Of a DNA stretch of 64,000 bases, positions 18,919 through 27,880 are shown one piece after another (within the stretch, counting starts at the first letter, position 1; each line of letters begins with the position of its first letter). Origin of the DNA: Flavobacteriales bacterium. GTDB taxonomy: Bacteria > Bacteroidota > Bacteroidia > Flavobacteriales_F > PHOS-HE28. Under the pieces are notes generated by a model. The model had not been told where the DNA came from and searched no databases. It saw only the letters and a list, made by a program, of their open reading frames with translations. Location of the stretch: positions 124,001 to 188,000 of the forward strand of contig JADJVC010000002.1 of NCBI GenBank assembly GCA_016710685.1. Direction: 5' to 3'. The translations under genes were made by a program, and so were the position numbers.

Positions 18919-20043
18919 TCATGTCGCGAACATCTCCCGCACGCGCTCGAAGAATCCTTTGTCCTTGCCGGTGGGCTTGGGCTGCATGCCTGGGCTGTCG
19001 CGCAATTTCTCCAAGGCTTTGCGTTCGTCCTTACTAAGGTCGGTGGGCGTCCATACCATGACGTGTACGAAGAGGTCGCCTTGGCCGTGGCGGTTGATGC
19101 TGGGCAGGCCTTTGTGTTTCAACCGAAGGATGTGGTTGCACTGCGTGCCCGGCTCAATCTTCATTTTGGCCTTGCCGCTCACCAATGGCACTTCGATGCT
19201 GGTGCCCAAGGAGGCATCGATCATGGTGATGAAGGCTTCGTAGTGCAGGTTATTTCCGTCGCGTTTTAGCTCCGCGTGGTCTTCTTCCTCGATCACCACC
19301 AAGAGATCGCCGGGAACTCCACCCGCTGGGGCTTCATTGCCCATGCCGCTGAGGTTGAGCTGCATGCCCTCTTCCACACCTGCCGGAATTTTTACGGTCA
19401 CCACGCTTTCTTCACGGACCAGTCCGTGGGCATCGCTGCCGGGGGCGCGCTTGCTTACCGTTTGGCCCATGCCGCCGCAGGTGGGGCAAGTAGCCACGGT
19501 TTGCATTTGACCGAGGAATGTACTTTGCATGCGATGCACTTGCCCTTGCCCTTTGCACGTGCTGCAACTGGCATATTCGGTGCCTTTGCCGCGAACGAGC
19601 TTTTGCAGTTTTAGCTGCTTCTCCACGCCGTCATGGATCTCCGCTAAATTGAGCTTCATGCGCACGCGCAGGTTGCTGCCTTTCACGGTGCGCCGTTGCT
19701 GGCCGCCACCGCCGAAACCGAAACCGCCGCCCGCAAAGCCACCACCGAAGATGTCGCCGAACTGGGAGAAGATGTCGTCCATGTTCATCCCGCCGCCTTG
19801 GAAGCCGCCGCCACCGCCGCCTGCACCGGTATGTCCGAAACGGTCGAAGCGGGCTTTCTTATCCGCGTCGCTCAGAATTTCATATGCACCGGCTGCTTCT
19901 TTGAAGCGGTCCTCGGCGGTGTGGTCACCTGGGTTTTTGTCCGGGTGGTGCTTGATGGCCAATTTGCGGTAGGCCTTCTTGATCTCGTCGGCACTGGCAT
20001 TGCGGCCTACGCCCAGCACTTCGTACGGGTCTTTTTTGCTCAT
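18919..20043 (-). CDS. dnaJ: Chaperone DnaJ with a reduced zinc-finger domain
   Basis: The Hsp40 co-chaperone that stimulates DnaK. The 374-residue protein has an N-terminal J domain with HPD (KHHPDKNPGD), a Gly/Phe-rich linker (GGGGGFQGGGMNMDDIF) and C-terminal substrate-binding domains. Normal DnaJ has four CxxCxGxG motifs forming two zinc centres. Here only two are left: CSTCKGQG and CPTCGGMG (motifs 2 and 3). The positions of motifs 1 and 4 read LVRGKGTEY and KRAPGSDAHGLV, without Cys. It lies 77 bp downstream of grpE in the same operon. Confidence 0.95.
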   Translation of the reverse strand: MSKKDPYEVLGVGRNASADEIKKAYRKLAIKHHPDKNPGDHTAEDRFKEAAGAYEILSDADKKARFDRFGHTGAGGGGGGFQGGGMNMDDIFSQFGDIFGGGFAGGGFGFGGGGQQRRTVKGSNLRVRMKLNLAEIHDGVEKQLKLQKLVRGKGTEYASCSTCKGQGQVHRMQSTFLGQMQTVATCPTCGGMGQTVSKRAPGSDAHGLVREESVVTVKIPAGVEEGMQLNLSGMGNEAPAGGVPGDLLVVIEEEDHAELKRDGNNLHYEAFITMIDASLGTSIEVPLVSGKAKMKIEPGTQCNHILRLKHKGLPSINRHGQGDLFVHVMVWTPTDLSKDERKALEKLRDSPGMQPKPTGKDKGFFERVREMFAT

Positions 20044-20088
20044 GGGTGGTCAGCGTCTTGCAGGTAGTGCGTGCCGGGGCGCGCGTAT

Positions 20089-20108
20089 GGGCGATGCATG
20101 CATCGCCC
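20089..20108. repeat. Perfect 20-bp palindrome in the grpE-dnaJ spacer
   Basis: GGGCGATGCATGCATCGCCC is perfectly self-complementary and lies 12 bases after the grpE stop. The same core recurs in the spacers of the ribosomal superoperon (37673, 43170, 44083, 52233). Confidence 0.8.
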
Positions 20109-20120
20109 GTACACGTGCCT

Positions 20121-20741
20121 CTACGCGCCTACAACCACCTTGGCGTGGCGCAGTACTTTGTCGTTCAACAGGTAGCCCGTTTCCACAACGTCCACCACTT
20201 TGCCTTTCAGGTCTTTGGTTGGCGCGGGAATTTGGGTGATGGCTTCTTGCAGCTCCGGGTCGAATGGCTGGCCTTTGGGTTGCATCGGCTTAAGGCCGTG
20301 GGCCAAAAGGATGTTCGAGAATTTCTGGCTCACCAGGTCGAACCCCTGTTTCACCACATCGATGTCATTCACTTCCGTATTGTGCGCGATGGCACGCTCC
20401 ATGTCGTCCAACACGGGCAGGATGCTTTTGATGGTGTCGCTTCCCGCGCTCATCAACAGGTCCATCCGCTCTTTGGCAGTGCGCTTGCGGAAGTTGTCGA
20501 ACTCGGCTACTAGACGCACGTATTTGTCATGTAACGCATCGTTCTCGGTCTTTTTGGCATCAATTTCCACCATCAGGCGTTCCACCTCAGTGGCCATGTT
20601 GGCCGCCGGTTGCGAGGGCGCTGCATGCAGCTCCTTGTCAATGTCTTCTACGCCGGGCATATTACCGGAAAGATCTTCTTCCGGATTGTGATCAGGTCGG
20701 TCCTGCATGGGTTTGCGTTGTTTTCTGAACGGGTTCCGCAT
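20121..20741 (-). CDS. grpE: Nucleotide exchange factor GrpE
   Basis: GrpE releases ADP from DnaK. The 206-residue protein has an acidic N-terminus, a long coiled coil (EVERLMVEIDAKKTEN on) with the conserved RLVAEFDNFRKRTAKER, and the C-terminal beta domain with FDPELQEAI and GYLLNDKVLRHAKV. The start could be 20741 or an internal Met 11 codons later. First gene of the grpE-dnaJ pair. Confidence 0.95.
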   Translation of the reverse strand: MRNPFRKQRKPMQDRPDHNPEEDLSGNMPGVEDIDKELHAAPSQPAANMATEVERLMVEIDAKKTENDALHDKYVRLVAEFDNFRKRTAKERMDLLMSAGSDTIKSILPVLDDMERAIAHNTEVNDIDVVKQGFDLVSQKFSNILLAHGLKPMQPKGQPFDPELQEAITQIPAPTKDLKGKVVDVVETGYLLNDKVLRHAKVVVGA

Positions 20742-20812
20742 CGGGCAAGATCAGTGCCGCAGCTATTGGCCGGACAATGCGGCGAAGATGCGGGACTTTT
20801 TGGCAGGAAAAC

Positions 20813-20841
20813 AACGAAGCCGGCAATTTGCCGGCTTCGTT
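20813..20841 (-). terminator. Intrinsic terminator of the first M43 protease gene
   Basis: A 14-bp inverted repeat (AACGAAGCCGGCAA with its complement) starts 17 bases after the protease stop codon on the minus strand. Confidence 0.75.
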
Positions 20842-20858
20842 ACCCAAGAAGTAAGCGA

Positions 20859-22820
20859 TCAATGCGCCACGACCAAACGTTGCACGGTGGCCTTATCGCC
20901 GTCCAGTACGCGTAACAGGTAGATGCCGTCCGGCAATTCGGGCAGAGCGAGTTCAATGGAATTGGTCCCTTCAGACACCAATGCGGTGTTGTTGAAGACG
21001 GTTTTTCCCACCGCATCCATCACGGAGACATCCACTTGGCCATCGGTTTCCGCTGCGTATTCCAACAATACGTCGCCCGCAGTGGGGTTGGGATAGAGGG
21101 AGAAGGTCCGTTGTTCTTTTTCGGCCACGATGCGTGCATTGCCTGTTCCGCTTTCCCGGAAACTGCTCGCACTGACGGATGCCCGCAAGGTGTAGCAGCT
21201 GGTGGCGTTGTATGCCTTGCTGTACCCATATACCTGAACCGAGTACGTAGCGGCGCTTGTGCCGTTATAGACGAGCTGTTCGGCCGTGGTACCACCGTTC
21301 TGGCTGGTGCCCAACAGCGTGCTGCCTTTGTACAGTTTCAAGTCGTAATCCGCTGGCAGGTTTGTAAGGTCAATACGGACCTTCGGTTGCGCGGAGGTGG
21401 TGGTGAACTTGAACCAGTCCTTGTCCGTGGTGGAACTGATGATGCCGGTGATGTCCGTGTTCACGGAGATCGAAGCAGCGGCAGACTTGCTCGCGTTGGG
21501 CTCGTAAATGTCGGAACAACCACCGCCGCCACTGCCTGAAGTGGTGAATGTGGAGGAACCGGAGTAGCTCGAGGTTCCGCTGGCGCAATTGGTGCGCACC
21601 TGCCACTCGTAACCGGTGCTGGCTGTCAATCCGGTGAAGGATGCATTGGTGGCGGTAACATTGCCGCTGGTCCAATTGCCCGAACCCGTGGTGCGGAACT
21701 GCACGTCGTAGCTGGTCGCACCCGACACCGAGTTCCAAGCAGCGGATGCGGAATTTGCCGTGATGGCGCTGGAACCCAAGCCCGATGGGGTCGCACAGGT
21801 GGTGCCACCGCCCGGAGCGACGCAGCCCAACGAGTTGAGCATCGAAGCCCGCGCGCCGCCGGCGCTGAACACGGATTGCATACGGTCCGCTTGGCCGCTG
21901 GAAAACATGTTCATGCAGAGGTCGTCGGAATAGTCCATGTAGTTCATGAACATGTCACCGTTCGGTCCGTTGCTGCAGGAAACGTGCGGATAACTGGGGC
22001 AGCCGTAGTTCTCCGAGCTTTGGTTCGGTGTGTCATTCACGAGATCGGACCCCGTGCATGCGCTGCCATCGTCACCCCAAATGTGGCGCAGGTTCATCCA
22101 GTGGCCAACTTCATGCGTAGCAGAGCGGCCGTACTTGTAGGAAGAGATCGTGCCGGGCACGGTCATGCTGCCGACTGAGCTGTACAGGACAGCAACACCA
22201 TCGGTGCTCGCGGCGCCACCGGGGAACTGCGCATATCCGAGCAAGCTGCTTCCCAAGTTACACACCCAAAGGTTCAAGTAACTACTGCTGGGCCAAGCGT
22301 CCAGACCACCAGTGCTGTAGTGTTTCACATTATCGCTGGTACTGCTGAAGCTGGACACCGTGGTTTGGCGGCGCTCAATGCCCGTGGTGGCGTTGCCGGA
22401 AGGATCCCGTTGCGCCAAGCAGAATTGGATGTCGGTATTGGCTGCCAGACCGGTAAATGCACTCGGTGTATTGCCTGCATCGCTGTTGGCGCGGGCATAG
22501 TCCAAGTTGAGCTGGTTTATTTGAGCCATTACCCGCGCATCGCTCACGTTCTGGGTGCTGGTATTCCACACCACGTGTACAACAACGGGGATCATCACCA
22601 AGCTGCGTTCTTCACCATGGCTGTGATCGATCGCATATTGTGCCGCTTGTTCATCGGCTTGTTCGAGCGCCACGCCGCGCGCGGGGTCGGCCGCGATCTG
22701 CTGTTGCAGGTATTCCATGGATCCACACGTTCGCTGCGCCGAAACAAGGCCCGCCGTACCAATGGCGGAGCAGAGCAGAAGCGAATGGACCAACGTGCGG
22801 CTGACGTAATTCTTCTTCAT
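20859..22820 (-). CDS. Secreted M43 family zinc metalloprotease with T9SS sorting domain (paralogue 1)
   Basis: The start at 22820 gives MKKNYVSRTLVHSLLLCSA, a signal peptide. The zinc site is HEVGHWMNLRH (HExxHxxxxxH), with the following MNYMDYSDDLCMN Met-turn of the M43/pappalysin type. Then come a fibronectin type III domain (TCATPSGLGSSAITANSASA), a PPC-like beta sandwich (DIYEPNASKSAAASI) and a C-terminal T9SS sorting domain (FSLYPNPTAGDVLLEY). 653 residues. A close paralogue without the PPC-like domain follows upstream at 23056-24669. Confidence 0.9.
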   Translation of the reverse strand: MKKNYVSRTLVHSLLLCSAIGTAGLVSAQRTCGSMEYLQQQIAADPARGVALEQADEQAAQYAIDHSHGEERSLVMIPVVVHVVWNTSTQNVSDARVMAQINQLNLDYARANSDAGNTPSAFTGLAANTDIQFCLAQRDPSGNATTGIERRQTTVSSFSSTSDNVKHYSTGGLDAWPSSSYLNLWVCNLGSSLLGYAQFPGGAASTDGVAVLYSSVGSMTVPGTISSYKYGRSATHEVGHWMNLRHIWGDDGSACTGSDLVNDTPNQSSENYGCPSYPHVSCSNGPNGDMFMNYMDYSDDLCMNMFSSGQADRMQSVFSAGGARASMLNSLGCVAPGGGTTCATPSGLGSSAITANSASAAWNSVSGATSYDVQFRTTGSGNWTSGNVTATNASFTGLTASTGYEWQVRTNCASGTSSYSGSSTFTTSGSGGGGCSDIYEPNASKSAAASISVNTDITGIISSTTDKDWFKFTTTSAQPKVRIDLTNLPADYDLKLYKGSTLLGTSQNGGTTAEQLVYNGTSAATYSVQVYGYSKAYNATSCYTLRASVSASSFRESGTGNARIVAEKEQRTFSLYPNPTAGDVLLEYAAETDGQVDVSVMDAVGKTVFNNTALVSEGTNSIELALPELPDGIYLLRVLDGDKATVQRLVVAH

Positions 22821-23008
22821 GTGGAGCGTTTTTTTCGGGGTCGGCTCAGGTGGTGGCCGATCAACCGATAACAAGATTAGTCGGTGGAACAATAGGCCGA
22901 TTCATAAATATTGAAATTTCGACGAACAGGGCGATCTTCATTATTGGGCCGATTCTTTCCTTCGACAGATCGCTACCTGCTTCGGGACCCAGGCACCTGT
23001 TGAACGCA

Positions 23009-23037
23009 ACAAGGGCCGGCATGACGCCGGCCCTTGT
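23009..23037 (-). terminator. Intrinsic terminator of the second M43 protease gene
   Basis: A perfect 12-bp stem (ACAAGGGCCGGC with its complement) around a 5-nt loop, 18 bases after the stop codon on the minus strand. Confidence 0.75.
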
Positions 23038-23055
23038 CCTTTCCGAAATACGCGA

Positions 23056-24669
23056 TCAATGAGCAACGACGATCCGCTGTAAAGTGGTCTGCTCCCCGGC
23101 CAACAACCGCAGGAGATAGATCCCGTCAGGCATTTGTGGTAAGGCCAGTTCCACGGAATTGGGGCCGGCCTGTACTACGGTGGAAACACTGAACACGATG
23201 CGGCCCATGGCATCCACCACATCAACATGTGCTTGCCCGGCCGATGCAGCGTTGTATTCCATCAGCACGTCACCGGCGGTCGGGTTGGGATACACGGCCA
23301 ATGTCGCGTTGTATTCCCCTGATAGGCGGAAGCTCGCGTTATCGGTTTCCGAGAAGATGGGCTCATTGGTCTGCGACATCCCATTGCCCGGCGTCGTGAA
23401 CGTAATGGTCGCTGAATAATCCGAAGAGCCGCCCGCGCAGTTGCTGCGCACCTTCCAATCGTAGGAAGTGTTCGCCGCCAGCGATGAAGAGGAAGCAACG
23501 GTGCCTCCCAATGTGACGGTTTGCCAGTTGGCATTGCTCGATTTCTTGTACTGCAATCTGTAATTGTCCGCTCCGGTAACAGCGTTCCACGTAACGGAAG
23601 CCGTATGCGCGGTAACGTTGAACGTGGAAGTGCCCGCAGGTACGGCGCACGAGCTGCCACCCCCCGGTGCAATGCATCCCATGGAATTCAAAATGGCGGT
23701 GCGTGATCCGCCCGGACTGAAAACGGATTGCATCCGGTCTGCTTGACCGTTTGTGAAGAGGTTCATGCACAGGTCGTCTGAATAATCCATGTAGTTCATG
23801 AACATGTCGCCGTTGGGACCGTTGCTACATGAAATACGGGGGAAATTGGGGCAACCATAATTTTCATCGGCTTGGTTGGGCGTGTCCGCAACTTGGTCGC
23901 TGCCGTTGCAACTGTTTCCATCATCCCCCCAGATGTGGCGTAAATTCATCCAATGGCCTACCTCGTGCGTGGCGGAGCGCCCGTATTTGAAGGAGTTTTG
24001 GGTACCCGGCACGGCCATGCTGCCCACGGTGCCATACTCCACTACAACGCCGTCAGTACTGGCCGATCCGCCGGGAAACTGTGCGTAGCCCACCACACCA
24101 CCGCTCAGGTCACAAACCCAGAGATTCAAGTAACTGCTGCTGGGCCAAGCATCCAATCCGCCATTGGAGTAGCGCTTAACGTTGTTGTTGGTGCTGAAGC
24201 TGCTTATCGAGGTTTGGCGCCGTTCAATGCCCGTGGTGGCGTTGCCGGAAGGGTCCCGTTGGGCCAAGCAGAACTGGATGTCGGTATTGGCGGCCAGCCC
24301 GGCGAAACCACTCGGCGTATTACCGGCATCGCTGTTGGCACGGGAGAAATCCAGGTTGAGCTGGTCGATCTGTGCCATGATGCGGGCGTCGCTCACATTC
24401 TCCGAGCTCGTATTCCAAACCACGTGTACCACCACCGGTACCATCACCAAACTGCGCTCTTCACCGTGGCCGTGGTCGATCGCGTATTGTGCCGCGTGTT
24501 CGTCGGCTTGTTGGAGGGCTGCTGCACGAGCCGGGTCGGCATCGATCTCTTGTTGGAGGTATTCCATGGTGCCGCACGATCGCTGCGCTTGCACAACTCC
24601 AGCCGTACCGATGGCGGTACAAAGCAGCAGTGTATGGATCAACGAACGGCTAGCGGAATTATCTTTCAT
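23056..24669 (-). CDS. Secreted M43 family zinc metalloprotease with T9SS sorting domain (paralogue 2)
   Basis: The start at 24669 gives MKDNSASRSLIHTLLLCTA. The protein (537 residues) is collinear with the neighbouring paralogue through the signal peptide, propeptide-like part, HEVGHWMNLRH zinc site and MNYMDYSDDLCMN turn. It has one fibronectin type III domain (CAVPAGTSTFNVTAHTASV) but no PPC-like domain before the sorting domain (LAVYPNPTAGDVLMEY). Conserved DNA over long stretches shows a tandem duplication followed by domain gain or loss. Confidence 0.9.
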   Translation of the reverse strand: MKDNSASRSLIHTLLLCTAIGTAGVVQAQRSCGTMEYLQQEIDADPARAAALQQADEHAAQYAIDHGHGEERSLVMVPVVVHVVWNTSSENVSDARIMAQIDQLNLDFSRANSDAGNTPSGFAGLAANTDIQFCLAQRDPSGNATTGIERRQTSISSFSTNNNVKRYSNGGLDAWPSSSYLNLWVCDLSGGVVGYAQFPGGSASTDGVVVEYGTVGSMAVPGTQNSFKYGRSATHEVGHWMNLRHIWGDDGNSCNGSDQVADTPNQADENYGCPNFPRISCSNGPNGDMFMNYMDYSDDLCMNLFTNGQADRMQSVFSPGGSRTAILNSMGCIAPGGGSSCAVPAGTSTFNVTAHTASVTWNAVTGADNYRLQYKKSSNANWQTVTLGGTVASSSSLAANTSYDWKVRSNCAGGSSDYSATITFTTPGNGMSQTNEPIFSETDNASFRLSGEYNATLAVYPNPTAGDVLMEYNAASAGQAHVDVVDAMGRIVFSVSTVVQAGPNSVELALPQMPDGIYLLRLLAGEQTTLQRIVVAH

Positions 24670-24892
24670 GCGAGAGTGGATTTTACGGGGCCGCCTCCAT
24701 GAATTTGGGCGGTCTACCGCAGGCAAGCTAACGGAATTAGATTTTCCGCGCCAAGAAACCACCGCATTTTTCGACGAACCGCCCGCTCACTTCCATGAAG
24801 GGAAGAGCGCACCAAGACCACACTGGTCCAGCAATCCGGATTTACGTCAACGAAGAAGTACCGGCACAGTGGTCACCGGACGGCCTATGGCG

Positions 24893-25451
24893 TCAAAAGC
24901 TCTTCACGTAGACGTCCAACGCCTTATCGAGGTCTTCGCCACGCAGGTTCTTCGCCACGATCACGCCATTCGGGTCGATCAGGAAGTTCATGGGGATCGA
25001 GGTCACACCGTAGATGCGCGCCCCTTCAGCCCCCAAGCGGCCAGGTCGCTCACGTGGTTTGGCCATGCCAACTTGTCCTGTTCCACGGCTTTTTCCAGGA
25101 ATCGCGGCTCTTGTCCAAGCTCACGCTGTAAATGGTGAAGCCTTTACCGGACTTGAATTTGGCCTTACTGTACTTCTCAAAGGCATGTACCACTGAAGGA
25201 TTTTCCCGGCGGCATGGGCCGCACCAGCTGGCCCAGAAATCGATCAACACGTACTTGCCTTGCAAGGACGAAAGCTTGATCACCTTGGTGCTGTCCAAAT
25301 TGTAAAAGGCCAATTCCGGGGCTTTCTCACCGATGGCGGTGCCGGTTTTTTCACCTTTCTCCACGCGGGAAGTGAAGCCATAAGCGGCCAACAGCACGGT
25401 GGCGGAAATTAGGACGATGCGGGTTTTGGAAAGCATGGTACGAAAGTTCAT
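24893..25451 (-). CDS. TlpA-like thioredoxin-fold protein, frameshifted
   Basis: The N-terminus has a membrane anchor or signal peptide (TRIVLISATVLLAAYGF). The redox motif is WCGPC in DFWASWCGPCRREN near residue 75. The first frame ends near 25085; the continuation (EKAVEQDKLAWPNHVSDLAAWG, then IYGVTSIPMNFLIDPNGVI with the cis-Pro, and a C-terminal KALDVYVKSF) lies in two other frames, so two one-base indels near 25090 and 25035 must be corrected. Likely a periplasmic thiol-disulfide reductase. Confidence 0.8.
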
Positions 25452-25533
25452 GGCACGAATTTAAGCGTTGTGCGGTGCTAAGCGAACACCATGCCGAAAA
25501 TTGGGGATGTTCGCCGTTCCGCGTCCGCGGGTC

Positions 25534-26842
25534 TCAAGGCAGCCGTTCGATCTTCGCGCCGATGGCATTCAAGCGTTGCGCGATGCGCTGGTACCCGCGG
25601 TCCACTTGCTCAATGTTGTGGATGGTGCTTGTTCCTTCGGCGCTAAGTGCTGCGATCAGCAGGGACACCCCTGCGCGGATATCCGGGCTGGTCATGGTGA
25701 TGCCCCGCAAAGGCTGGGAGAAGTCGTGGCCGTTCACTTGCACACGGTGCGGGTCACATAAGGTGATCTGGGCGCCCATGTCAATCAGCTTGTCCACGAA
25801 GAACAGGCGGCTCTCGAACATTTTTTGGTGGATCAGTACACTTCCCCTTCGCCTGCGTAGCGGTGACGATCATGATGCTGATGAGGTCGGGCGTGAACCC
25901 CGGCCACGGCGCATCGCTGATGTTCATAAGGCTGCCGTCGATGAAGCGCTGAATGCTGTAATGATCCTGCGCGGGAACGTGGATGTCATCGCCTTTGCGC
26001 TCCACTTGAATGCCCAACCTTCGGAAGGTGTCTGGAATGACACCGAGATGCTCGTAGCCGGTGTCCTTGATGGTGATGGTGCTGCGGGTAAGCGCGGCCA
26101 TGCCGATGAAGGAGCCGATCTCGATCATATCGGGCAACAAGCGATGTTCAGTTCCGCCAAGAGCCTTCACGCCATCAATGTGGAGCAAGTTGCTGCCGAT
26201 GCCTTGGATCTTGGCCCCCATGCGCACGAGCATGCTGCACAATTGTTGCAAGTAAGGTTCGCAAGCTGCATTGAAAATGGTGGTGCGACCTTCCGCAAGC
26301 ACAGCGGCCATCACGATGTTTGCGGTGCCGGTTACGCTGGCCTCGTCCAACAACATGTAGGCGCCTTTCAGTCGTTTCGCCTCCGCTTTGAAGAAGCCTT
26401 CTTTAGCATCGTAGTTGAAGGTTGCCCCCAGCTTTTCGAAGCCGATGAAGTGCGTGTCCAACCGGCGCCTGCCGATCTTGTCGCCGCCCGGCGTGGGGAT
26501 GTACCCGCTGCCGAAGCGGGCGAGCGAAGGGCCCACTACCATTACACTGCCGCGCAGCCCGCCGCCCATCTGCTTGAATTCAGGCCGCAGGAAAAATTCA
26601 AGGTCCACGGTCTTCGCTTGGAAGCGCCAATCGCCTTCGCCGAGCTTTTCCACCTCCACGCCCATGGCGCGCAGCAGGTCGATCATCTTGTTCACGTCCA
26701 CAATATCCGGCACATTACTGATCCTTACCGGCTCGCTTGTTAACAGCACGGCACACAAGACTTGCAGCGCTTCATTTTTCGCGCCTTGCGGAATCAGCTC
26801 ACCACTGAGGCGATGGCCTCCTTCGATCTTGAAACTTCCCAT
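25534..26842 (-). CDS. murA: UDP-N-acetylglucosamine 1-carboxyvinyltransferase (MurA), frameshifted
   Basis: First committed step of peptidoglycan precursor synthesis: transfer of enolpyruvyl from phosphoenolpyruvate to UDP-GlcNAc. The start at 26842 gives MGSFKIEGGHRLSGE. PQGAKNEALQ near residue 20 is the substrate-binding segment. The catalytic loop reads PTPGGDKIGRRR, with Asp in place of the Cys found in E. coli MurA. The frame breaks near 25840 in a run of G and A and resumes as MFESRLFFVDKLIDMGA up to the end at 25534. The DUF4290 gene lies upstream on the same strand, as in many Bacteroidota. Confidence 0.92.
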
Positions 26843-27060
26843 GTTGCGAAACAAGGAAGGGAAGTGTTGCTTCCGGTGATGTATGCATGAATGCTTTCAA
26901 CAAGCGGATGTAAGTGACGGCTGAACAAGACGTATACGTCCTGTAGTCAATTCGCCCGAAATACGCGAAACGAAATGCACAGGACATGGCCGACTAACAG
27001 CGAATTCGATGCAGTCCATCGCGGCCAGATCATTGATCTTGTGATCGACCCGGATAAGAC

Positions 27061-27747
27061 CTAGTACCGGTTCTTCTTCCGGTTACGATGCCGCTTCTTC
27101 CCGCCGCCACCACCGTTGTTGCTGTTGTTGTGGCGTTTGCGGGTAGGTTCCACGGCGTTGCGTGGTCCATTGCGCTGGGTTTGCAGCAAGGCGTCAGTGC
27201 CTGCTAATTGCTGTTCCGGTGCCAGTTTCAATTGGCCCTTTCCGAGGTCGGCCAGGTCCTTCAAGATGGCGCCATCGCCTACGCTGTCGCGGTTCCACGT
27301 GAGGAACTGCTTCTTCATTTGGTTGGCGATCATCAAGGTGAAGGTGGCTTTTTCCGGGCCTTCCTCCATGGCTGCGCACTGCTCGATCATGCGCTCCACC
27401 AGCTTGCCGTAGTGCCCAAAGCGGATCGCGGTCTTTGGATAAGCGACAGGCTCCGGCTTGGACTTGAGACCTTCCGCAGTGGGCACGGGATAAGGGCTTT
27501 CCACATCAAGGGCGAAACCGGCCATTACATGCACGTGGTCCCAGAATGTGCGGTCGCTGTTCTCGTTGCTCCGCAGTTGCGGGTTCAGCTTGCCAATGGT
27601 CTGCACGATGGCGCGGGCCATGCGGTTCCGCTTTTCCTTGTCCTCTTCTTCCAGGCAATGTTCCACCATGCGCTGCACATACCGCCCATATTCGGGGATG
27701 ATCAAGTGGTTGCGCTGGGTATTGTAATCGAAGTTGGTCGGCATCAT
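27061..27747 (-). CDS. DUF4290 domain-containing protein
   Basis: A 228-residue protein starting MMPTNFDYNTQRNHLIIPEYGR, the characteristic N-terminus of DUF4290. It is mostly helical and ends in a highly basic low-complexity tail (RKRHNNSNN followed by GGGGGKKRHRNRKKNRY). DUF4290 is confined to Bacteroidota and is commonly found next to murA, as here (gap 218 bp); a link to the cell envelope is only guilt by association. The longer frame upstream of the chosen start overlaps the divergent gene and is not conserved. Confidence 0.85.
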   Translation of the reverse strand: MMPTNFDYNTQRNHLIIPEYGRYVQRMVEHCLEEEDKEKRNRMARAIVQTIGKLNPQLRSNENSDRTFWDHVHVMAGFALDVESPYPVPTAEGLKSKPEPVAYPKTAIRFGHYGKLVERMIEQCAAMEEGPEKATFTLMIANQMKKQFLTWNRDSVGDGAILKDLADLGKGQLKLAPEQQLAGTDALLQTQRNGPRNAVEPTRKRHNNSNNGGGGGKKRHRNRKKNRY

Positions 27748-27827
27748 TACGGTGATCGTCGAATTTATGCAACACCCGGGGCGAATTGTCCGTCCCAAGG
27801 GCCGTGCAGCGGAATAGCTTGCGACCC

Positions 27828-27835
27828 CAAAGGTA
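27828..27835 (-). promoter_or_regulatory. -7 promoter box TACCTTTG
   Basis: Exact TAnnTTTG match 80 bases upstream of the DUF4290 start, in the divergent region. Confidence 0.45.
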
Positions 27836-27880
27836 GGGGTTCCGCAATATGCCCACCACGGAACCGAAGATCGAACCACC

